From Spirochaetales bacterium (GTDB taxonomy: Bacteria > Spirochaetota > Spirochaetia > DSM-27196 > PWMO01): a DNA stretch of 5,021 nt. The stretch covers positions 1 through 5,021 of the forward strand of contig SKLB01000261.1 of NCBI GenBank assembly GCA_007123465.1, in the 5' to 3' direction. Positions 1 through 5,021 of the stretch are shown piece by piece. Position 1 is the stretch's first letter. Every line of letters begins with the position of its first letter. The notes below the pieces were generated by a model. The model ran no database searches. It was not told the origin of the DNA and saw only the letters and a list, made by a program, of their open reading frames with translations. The position numbers and the translations under genes were made by a program.

Positions 1-80
1 ACTTCCAGACCCAGCGGGTTGAAGTGACGATCGAGCTGCCCGCGGAGATCCTGGCGCTCGGAAACCAGAAGAACCTTCAT
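1..80 (-). CDS. Partial gene, N-terminus of a receiver-like (CheY-like) protein
   Basis: Only the first 26 codons are inside the window; the gene runs off the left edge. The start is an ATG at 80-78 on the minus strand, and the peptide begins MKVLLVSERQDLRGQLDRHF and continues NPLGLE. The pattern of a short hydrophobic strand (KVLLV), a polar turn, an amphipathic helix with spaced leucines and then G-L-E fits the beta1-alpha1-beta2 opening of response-regulator receiver domains. The usual acidic pair after beta1 is reduced to S7-E8, so phosphate and magnesium binding may be weakened. The ATG lies five bases after the stop of the exported-protein gene, with a weak AGGT ribosome site just before it, which suggests co-transcription and translational coupling. 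The phosphorylatable aspartate and any output domain lie outside the window. That this is a gene is fairly likely; the receiver assignment is tentative. Confidence 0.55.
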   Translation of the reverse strand, partial: MKVLLVSERQDLRGQLDRHFNPLGLE

Positions 81-85
81 GTTAC

Positions 86-1051
86 CTACTCTGTGCCGGC
101 GATATTCACGTCGTAGCGAACAATCTCCCATATATCGTCGCGTTTTTGCAAGTGGTAGGTGTAGCGTCTGATCTCGGTGAATCCTTCAGCAACGAAGCGC
201 AGGTCGGCTATTACTCTGCCGCTCTGGCGCTCGTAGGTTGTGCGCAGAATGTCGTAGCGCTGTGGTACTGCCGCTATATCTTCGTCAACGGCGCCTTGCA
301 TGAGCTGGTTTCGAAAACGTTGGATTTCGCGCTGCTGCTCCTGCTGCGACAGCTGCACAAAGCGGCGTTCTCGGACGGGACTGGTGCGCAGAATCTGTTC
401 GAGGTTCAGATAGAGGAAAAAGCGATCCCACTGCCCGCGCATCAGCGCCTCAATAGTGTAGGCTACAACTTCATCCGGGGATCGAGCGGTGCGCCGCAGA
501 ACCTCACCGGTCTCGTAGTCCAGGCGTGCCTGGACAGCCTCGTCGAGGTTACGCGGTGACGGACGCACCGACAGCGAAAGGCGGTTGGAATCCAGGCGCG
601 ACGGGGTGCGCTGCATTCCGCTGCGTTGAATCAACTCGGGATAGAAGGCCGCGTTGACTACGTACATCCCGGGTCGGGGGATTTCCACATAGTGCTGCAG
701 GTTCTCTACAAACGAGAGCTCTTCGCCTGGCTCCAGCGTAACGTCGCGGAAATAGACCGGTTGTGCGGTCAGACGGCGGATGCTAAGGTTCTCGGTAGTG
801 TCCAGTGCAGCGTTGGTAAGCGTGCGCACATCAAAATCGAGATTGAAGATCCGGTCGTCAGCCATCCGGAAGCGATAGGTTTCGGGGCTGTTGTTGGTGA
901 TGGTAACCTTGACATCAATGTCGCTATGCGGAAAATAGACAGACTGATTGAAGTAGCGGATGGAAACATCGATACCGTCGGCGTGGGCACCGAGTACCGC
1001 AAGACTAAGCCCAACCAGGATAAGCACTAAGGTTCGTTTTCGCGTTTTCAT
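86..1051 (-). CDS. Exported hypothetical protein with Ig-like and NTF2-like halves
   Basis: This encodes about 321 residues that I cannot tie to a named gene. Counting from the chosen start, residues 1-24 are a classic Sec signal peptide: basic MKTRKR, a leucine/valine core, then AHA as a signal peptidase I site before DG. No lipobox cysteine is present, and I see no cysteine anywhere, so the mature protein is probably soluble in the periplasm or secreted. Residues about 27-164 are beta-rich (VKVTITNNSPETYRF, VTLEPGEELSF, PRPGMYVVNAAFYPEL), resembling Ig-like or BsuPI-type sandwich domains. Residues about 190-317 (SPDEVVAYTIEALMRGQWDRFF at the start, a strand-rich end closing DDIWEIVRYDVNI) look like an NTF2-like or DUF4878-type fold. 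An in-frame ATG six bases upstream (1057-1055) is an alternative start; the inner ATG is preferred because GAG sits six bases before it. It is followed closely by the receiver-like gene. Function unknown. Confidence 0.85.
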   Translation of the reverse strand: MKTRKRTLVLILVGLSLAVLGAHADGIDVSIRYFNQSVYFPHSDIDVKVTITNNSPETYRFRMADDRIFNLDFDVRTLTNAALDTTENLSIRRLTAQPVYFRDVTLEPGEELSFVENLQHYVEIPRPGMYVVNAAFYPELIQRSGMQRTPSRLDSNRLSLSVRPSPRNLDEAVQARLDYETGEVLRRTARSPDEVVAYTIEALMRGQWDRFFLYLNLEQILRTSPVRERRFVQLSQQEQQREIQRFRNQLMQGAVDEDIAAVPQRYDILRTTYERQSGRVIADLRFVAEGFTEIRRYTYHLQKRDDIWEIVRYDVNIAGTE

Positions 1052-1068
1052 ATCCATCTCTGTATATT
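1039..1068 (+). promoter_or_regulatory. Candidate mfd promoter overlapping the start of the divergent gene
   Basis: TATATT at 1063-1068 matches five of six bases of the -10 consensus. The best partner is TTCGCG at 1039-1044, 18 bases upstream, with only three of six bases of the -35 consensus. The predicted start near 1075 would leave only about seven bases before the mfd ATG at 1082. Any mfd promoter must lie within or very near the first codons of the divergent gene because the gap between the two starts is about 30 bases, so the location is constrained even though the motif is weak. Confidence 0.25.
1058..1062 (-). promoter_or_regulatory. Weak ribosome binding site deciding the start of the exported-protein gene
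   Basis: On the minus strand the sequence reads CAGAG, then ATGGATATG. The GAG core touches the first ATG (1057), which is too close for normal Shine-Dalgarno pairing, but is six bases from the second ATG (1051), which is a usual spacing. Starting at the second ATG also gives a more typical signal peptide opening (MKTRKR rather than MDMKTRKR, which has an acidic residue at position 2). The call depends on a three- to four-base match, so the outer start is not excluded. Confidence 0.4.
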
Positions 1069-1081
1069 GTCGGTCGGTTCC

Positions 1082-1110
1082 ATGATAACATTATTCAACA
1101 AGTGCATCAG
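1082..1110 (-). promoter_or_regulatory. Candidate promoter for the leftward unit, inside the 5' end of mfd
   Basis: Read on the minus strand, TATCAT (1087-1082) matches five of six bases of the -10 consensus. CTGATG (1110-1105), 17 bases upstream, matches three of six bases of the -35 consensus. Transcription would begin near 1075, giving a leader of roughly 18-24 bases before the exported-protein start, long enough to hold its weak ribosome site. The element overlaps the mfd start codon. Hexamer matches of this quality occur by chance, so this is a suggestion supported mainly by position. Confidence 0.25.
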
Positions 1111-4100
1111 TGACAAACTTCGTTCTTCGGATTCGTACCGTCAGCTGATCGATGCAGTGCGTAGCGGAGATGGCCCGATAGAAGTTGTAGGCCCTCGCGG
1201 CAGCTTCGCAGCGCTGATTGCTGCCAAGCTGCAGCAGCGGATGAGCACGCAGGCGTTGTTGGTCACCGCCACCGAACAGGAATCCGAGAGCCTGATCCGT
1301 GATCTATCGCTGTTTGGTGTGGATGCGCTGCCGCTGCCGTGGTGGCAGACCGCGCCCTACACGCCGGTGCCCACAAACTCTCCGCTGTTCGGCCGGCGAG
1401 TACGTGCCCTGACGCGAATGCTGTCCGATCATCAGGCGGTCACGGTCTGCTCGCTGCGCTCGGCGCTGGCTTATGTTCCACCGCCTGATTACCTGGGCTC
1501 GCTCGAAAGGATGATCCGCGTTGGTCAGCCGCTCGACCCCCTGGAAACCGGCAACACGCTGGCACAAATCGGTTACCGCCGCGTTCCGCGCGTCTCGGTG
1601 CGCGGTGAATACACTCTGCGCGGCGAAGTGCTCGATATATTCATGCCGGGCTACGATCACGCGGTACGCATCGTATTCGAGTTTGACGAGGTGGAAGCGG
1701 TGCGGCTGTTTGACGTGGACAGTCAGACGTCGGTACGCACGCTGAAAGAGGTGGTACTGATACCCACGCGTGAGGTTATCTGGGATCAAGCGCGCATCGA
1801 CCAATTGCAGACAGCACTGGCAGCGAACAAGTCCGGCGCACAGGCAGAGCCGCTGCTGGATGACCTGCAGACCTTTGGCAGTGCCGACGGTGAAGAGATG
1901 TGGTATCCACTGGCGTTTGCACAGCCGGCATCGATTGTTGATTATCTGGATTCTTCGGCGCTGATTCTGCTTCTGGACAGCGAGCGGATGGTGTCGCAGG
2001 AAGAGGCTGTTTTCAAGGAGTACGAAGCGCTCTACCGCGAGCAGAGGCGTGAGAGGCTTGTGCCGCGGCCGCAGCAACTGCTGACTTCTCTGGACCAGAT
2101 AGCCGAACGCGCTCCGCGCCGGATAGAGTTCCACGCCTTGTCGGACGCCTCAACCCACGGCATCAGTTTCTCCTGGGATCCACCGCGCTCGTACTTCGGC
2201 AACATCAGCTTTTTCAAGGAGGAACTGGCGGCATACGAAAAAGCGGGTTACCGGATCTTTATCTTCGCCGATACCGATGCTCAGACTCATCGCCTCGAGC
2301 ACCTGCTGTCGGAGTTCCCGGTCAGCGTGGTGCCGGATTCGATTTCCGGCGGTTTCGCGATTCCTGATTTGCGCATAGTGGTTATCCAGGAGAACGAAAT
2401 CTTCGGGCGGCGCAAACGCGTTCCCCGCTCGGTAAAACACGCCGAGAGCGCCGCGATCGACACGTTCGTCGATCTCAGTCCTGGTGATCACGTTGTCCAC
2501 GTAAACTACGGCATCGGCCGCTTTCTGGGTATCAGGCGCATCGCTGCCGCCGGTAACGAGCGCGACTACATCCACCTGGAGTATGCAAACGCGGAGTTCA
2601 TCTATATCCCGATCGAGCAGGTCAATCTGATCCAGCGCTATATCGGACACGGTGGTGCTGCGCCACGTCTGGATACCATTGGCGGCAAGGGATGGGAGAA
2701 CCGCAAGAGCAAGGTACAGCAGAGTGTCGAGGATCTGGCCGAGCGGCTGATAACGCTCTACTCCAGGCGTAAGCGTGCCCAGGGATTTGCCTTCCCGCCC
2801 GATAGCGAGTGGCAGCTCGATTTCGAGGCGTCGTTCCCCTACGAGGAGACCGAGGACCAGTTACGTTGCATTGACGATGTCAAGGCCGACATGGAGCGTC
2901 CGCTGCCGATGGATCGCATGATCTGTGGTGACGTTGGCTACGGCAAGACCGAGGTGGCGCTGCGGGCGGCGTTCAAGGCGGTCATGGCCGGTAAGCAGGT
3001 GGCCTTTCTGGCGCCGACCACTATTCTGGTAGAGCAACACTGGGAGAATCTGGTGGAACGTCTGCAGAGCTTCCCGGTACGCGTGGCGATGCTGTCGCGT
3101 TTTGTCTCCAGAAGTGAGCAGAAGAAAATTCTGGCCTCGATCGCGGGAGGCGAGTTCGATATTGTGATCGGGACGCACCGATTGCTGCAGAAAGATGTGC
3201 TGTTCAAACAGCTGGGGCTCTTGATCATCGATGAAGAGCAGCGCTTTGGCGTCAAAGACAAGGAGCGGCTGAAGGAACTGAGAACATCGGTGGACTGTCT
3301 GACTTTGACCGCCACCCCTATTCCGCGTACGCTGCACATGTCGCTGCTGAAGATTCGAGACATGTCCATACTGAATACTCCGCCGCACAACCGTCGACCG
3401 ATCGAGACGCACATTGAAGCGTTCTCCCAGGAGAAAGTGGCCGAGGCGGTACGGCGTGAGATCGGGCGTGGAGGCCAGGTCTTCTACCTGCACAACCGCG
3501 TTGAGACTCTGGGCGAAGTGCAGCTGTTTCTGCGCCGGCTGCTGCCCGAAGCATTGATCGAGAGCGCTCACGGCCGGCTGTCTGGCGCCCAGCTCGAGGA
3601 TATCATGCACCGCTTCATCCACGGAGCTTTCCAGGTGCTGGTGTCTACCACGATTATCGAAAACGGCATCGACATTCCCAACGTCAACACCATTATCATC
3701 GACCGTGCCGACATGTATGGAATTGCGCAACTGTACCAGCTGCGGGGAAGGGTCGGGCGCTCGGAACGCGCGGCCTACGCGTGGCTATTCTACCCCGACC
3801 GGCGCGCCCTGTCAGAGATCGCCATGAAGCGATTGCAGATCATTTCGGACTACACCGAGCTTGGTAGCGGGTTCAAGATCGCGCTGAAGGATCTGGAGGT
3901 GCGCGGCGCCGGCAATCTGCTTGGGCGGCAGCAGAGCGGAGACATCCTTTCGGTCGGTTTTGACCTCTACATCAAATTGCTGGATGAAGCCATCCGCAAG
4001 CTCGATCGTGAGCAGCAGGAAGATCAACCACCGGAGGTCTACCTGGAGCTGGACTACAGCGGCTTCATCCCCGACAACTACATAGATGAGCCGACCGAAA

Positions 4101-4471
4101 AGATGGAGTTCTACAAGAAGGTTGCCTCAATCGGGACCGAGACAGAACTCGAGGCGGTTCAGGGCGAGCTGGAAGACCGTTACGGTCCGCTGCCCGAGGA
4201 GGTTCATAGTCTGTTGTCGCTGGCCGAGATTCGTATCATATGCCGCAAACTGTTCATCTCAAGCCTCAAGGAGCGCAGAGGGCACGTTGAAATCGAGTTT
4301 TCGAAGCTCGCACTGATCAGCACCGAGAAGCTGCTGCGCTTGATCGAGAGTTCCGGTGGCACGGTGCGTCTTGATGCCAGGCGGCCGCAGGCGGTGCTGA
4401 TGGAAACTTCATCGGTCGGGCTGAAAGAGAAGTCTGAGTTTATCCGCGGACGGCTGTCGTCGCTGGTATGA
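1082..4471 (+). CDS. mfd: Transcription-repair coupling factor Mfd
   Basis: Mfd is the ATP-driven translocase that pushes stalled RNA polymerase off damaged template strands and recruits UvrA for nucleotide excision repair. The protein is complete at 1129 residues (E. coli: 1148). In order: a UvrB-like N-terminal module with a degenerate P-loop (GPRGS, 37-41) and the UvrA-contacting region at about 146-231 (GEYTLRGEVLDIFMPG); the CarD-like RNA polymerase interaction domain at about 463-522 (HVVHVNYGIGRFLG); then the RecG-like translocase. Its motifs are all intact: FPYEETEDQ 585-593, Walker A GDVGYGKTE 616-624 with K622, DEEQ 717-720, TAT 743-745, TTIIENGID 856-864 and QLRGRVGR 886-893. The translocation motif lies at about 916-967 (EVRGAGNLLGRQQSG), and the C-terminal TRCF/D7 domain at about 985-1085. 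Motif V has ENG where E. coli has ETG. An in-frame TTG at 1067 would add five residues; ATG 1082 is preferred, though neither start has a clear ribosome site. The gene is divergent from the exported-protein gene. Confidence 0.97.
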   Translation: MITLFNKCISDKLRSSDSYRQLIDAVRSGDGPIEVVGPRGSFAALIAAKLQQRMSTQALLVTATEQESESLIRDLSLFGVDALPLPWWQTAPYTPVPTNSPLFGRRVRALTRMLSDHQAVTVCSLRSALAYVPPPDYLGSLERMIRVGQPLDPLETGNTLAQIGYRRVPRVSVRGEYTLRGEVLDIFMPGYDHAVRIVFEFDEVEAVRLFDVDSQTSVRTLKEVVLIPTREVIWDQARIDQLQTALAANKSGAQAEPLLDDLQTFGSADGEEMWYPLAFAQPASIVDYLDSSALILLLDSERMVSQEEAVFKEYEALYREQRRERLVPRPQQLLTSLDQIAERAPRRIEFHALSDASTHGISFSWDPPRSYFGNISFFKEELAAYEKAGYRIFIFADTDAQTHRLEHLLSEFPVSVVPDSISGGFAIPDLRIVVIQENEIFGRRKRVPRSVKHAESAAIDTFVDLSPGDHVVHVNYGIGRFLGIRRIAAAGNERDYIHLEYANAEFIYIPIEQVNLIQRYIGHGGAAPRLDTIGGKGWENRKSKVQQSVEDLAERLITLYSRRKRAQGFAFPPDSEWQLDFEASFPYEETEDQLRCIDDVKADMERPLPMDRMICGDVGYGKTEVALRAAFKAVMAGKQVAFLAPTTILVEQHWENLVERLQSFPVRVAMLSRFVSRSEQKKILASIAGGEFDIVIGTHRLLQKDVLFKQLGLLIIDEEQRFGVKDKERLKELRTSVDCLTLTATPIPRTLHMSLLKIRDMSILNTPPHNRRPIETHIEAFSQEKVAEAVRREIGRGGQVFYLHNRVETLGEVQLFLRRLLPEALIESAHGRLSGAQLEDIMHRFIHGAFQVLVSTTIIENGIDIPNVNTIIIDRADMYGIAQLYQLRGRVGRSERAAYAWLFYPDRRALSEIAMKRLQIISDYTELGSGFKIALKDLEVRGAGNLLGRQQSGDILSVGFDLYIKLLDEAIRKLDREQQEDQPPEVYLELDYSGFIPDNYIDEPTEKMEFYKKVASIGTETELEAVQGELEDRYGPLPEEVHSLLSLAEIRIICRKLFISSLKERRGHVEIEFSKLALISTEKLLRLIESSGGTVRLDARRPQAVLMETSSVGLKEKSEFIRGRLSSLV

Positions 4472-4487
4472 TTTTTGCGGGTGGCTA

Positions 4488-4496
4488 TGCTATAAT
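4488..4496 (+). promoter_or_regulatory. Perfect extended -10 promoter element upstream of the ptsP-like gene
   Basis: TGCTATAAT is an exact match to the extended -10 consensus (TGn followed by TATAAT at 4491-4496). It lies in the 43-base gap between the mfd stop and the next start codon. No good -35 hexamer is seen 16-18 bases upstream (4467-4474, across the mfd stop codon), which is normal for extended -10 promoters. The predicted transcription start is about 4503-4504, leaving an 11-12 base leader. This implies the downstream gene has its own housekeeping-sigma promoter besides any read-through from mfd. Confidence 0.65.
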
Positions 4497-4514
4497 ACCG
4501 CCTACCGGTTGTGT

Positions 4515-5021
4515 ATGAAGAAGAACAATGTAGAACTCATATGGAGTATCGGCGAACTGTCCGGGCTGTTCGAGAAACGTACCAATATGGGCGGTTTTCT
4601 GCAGGACGTTGTCGAAAGAATCGCACATCACATGGCGTCGGATGTCTGCTCGGTGTACCTCTACGACGAGGAGGCCGATACGCTGGTGCTGAGGGCCACC
4701 TACGGGTTGAACCGGGAGTTGGTCGGCCAGGTGCAGCTGCGGCTGGGGGAAGGTATCTGCGGCAGCGCACTCAAGGAGCTGAGACCGATCCGCGAGGCTC
4801 GCGCCAGCAAGAGTCCACGTTTCAAACCGATTCCCAACCTGGGTGAAGAGCGGTACGAATCATTTCTCGCAGTACCGATAAAGCGCGGATTGAACCGCAT
4901 CGGTGTCATGGTTTTGCAGCATCAGCGTCCGGATTTCTTCGATGTCCAGGACGCGCGCGCGATCCAGGCAATTGCCAGTCAGTTGGCAGCCACGCTGGAA
5001 AACGTTGAGATACTGATGGAG
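4515..5021 (+). CDS. ptsP: Partial gene, GAF domain of a probable PtsP (enzyme I-Ntr)
   Basis: The first 169 codons are visible and the gene runs off the right edge with an open frame. Residues about 20-163 form a GAF domain. They resemble the N-terminal GAF domain of E. coli PtsP as I recall it: SDVCSVYLYD (42-51) against TEVCSVYLAD, and FKPIPNLGEERYESFLAVPI (103-122) against a region reading FKYIPSVKEERFRAFLGVPI, followed by an equivalent GVMVLQ segment and an AIASQLAATL helix. PtsP moves phosphate from PEP to NPr and on to IIA-Ntr, a cytoplasmic regulatory relay; its GAF domain responds to glutamine in enterobacteria. The phosphohistidine and PEP-binding domains that would prove the identity lie beyond the window, so a different GAF-containing regulator is possible. 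The ATG at 4515 is chosen because the peptide opens MKKNNVELIWSIGELSGLFE; an in-frame TTG at 4509 is the alternative. No Shine-Dalgarno sequence precedes either. Confidence 0.85.
   Translation, partial: MKKNNVELIWSIGELSGLFEKRTNMGGFLQDVVERIAHHMASDVCSVYLYDEEADTLVLRATYGLNRELVGQVQLRLGEGICGSALKELRPIREARASKSPRFKPIPNLGEERYESFLAVPIKRGLNRIGVMVLQHQRPDFFDVQDARAIQAIASQLAATLENVEILME

Noticed and set aside
3..113. Plus-strand frame open from the left edge, ending in a TAG near 113 (could be the 3' end of a rightward gene)
   Set aside because: The peptide looks superficially protein-like, but it overlaps both the end of the exported-protein gene and the minus-strand MKVLLVSE start, which is the better supported reading.
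146..1030. Plus-strand open frames at 146-559 and 626-1030
   Set aside because: They are antisense to the exported-protein gene, which has a clear signal peptide and coherent domain pattern. The plus-strand products show no domain and no ribosome site.
1190..1204. Degenerate P-loop (GPRGS) in the N-terminal module of Mfd, considered as a sign of a defective protein
   Set aside because: The UvrB-like module of Mfd is known to lack ATPase activity in characterised homologues; the functional Walker A is in the translocase and is intact.
3632..3685. ENG instead of ETG in helicase motif V of Mfd, considered as an unusual substitution
   Set aside because: This position varies among Mfd and RecG-type translocases as I recall them, and all neighbouring motif residues are intact.
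2861..3730. Long minus-strand open frame of 289 codons inside mfd, and similar ones at 1304-2134 and 2150-2650
   Set aside because: They lie wholly antisense to the conserved mfd motifs. Their products are rich in His, Gln and Arg with no recognisable domain, as expected from the complement of a GC-rich gene.
4446..4476. Possible terminator after mfd: GCGGAC/GTC..CGC hairpin followed by five T residues (4472-4476)
   Set aside because: The stem is short and bulged, lies inside the mfd coding end and is separated from the T run by eight bases. This is too weak for an intrinsic terminator.

Overview
The window looks like ordinary chromosomal core sequence from a fairly GC-rich Gram-negative bacterium, most likely a free-living member of the Spirochaetota. 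That placement rests on the wording of the Mfd translocase region and on a secreted hypothetical protein of a type I associate with spirochaetes; it is an inference from recalled family resemblance, not a search result. I see no mobile element, CRISPR array, tRNA, rRNA, phage gene or toxin-antitoxin pair.

Layout. At the left edge (1-80, minus strand) are the first 26 codons of a gene whose N-terminus resembles a response-regulator receiver strand. Five bases upstream of it ends a minus-strand gene (86-1051) for an exported protein of about 321 residues: a signal peptide, a beta-rich Ig-like half and a C-terminal NTF2-like half. These two genes probably form one transcription unit reading leftwards. 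Facing the other way, starting only about 30 bases from the exported-protein gene, is a complete mfd (1082-4471, plus strand), the transcription-repair coupling factor. It has all expected domains and helicase motifs. After a 43-base gap holding a perfect extended -10 promoter element comes the 5' end of a gene (4515 to the right edge, plus strand) whose visible part is a GAF domain closely resembling the sensory domain of PtsP (enzyme I-Ntr).

How the parts work together. Mfd removes RNA polymerase stalled at DNA lesions and recruits UvrA for nucleotide excision repair. PtsP would start the nitrogen-related phosphorelay (PEP to NPr to IIA-Ntr). The two share a strand and are close together, but the promoter in the gap suggests ptsP can be transcribed on its own, so I do not infer a functional link. 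The exported protein and the receiver-like gene are a separate, divergently read unit of unknown role.

The points most worth a second look are the two control regions. One is the very tight divergent start region near 1040-1110, where candidate promoters for both directions overlap the coding starts. The other is the short-leader, Shine-Dalgarno-poor start shared by mfd and the ptsP-like gene. Nothing here requires an undescribed system to explain it.
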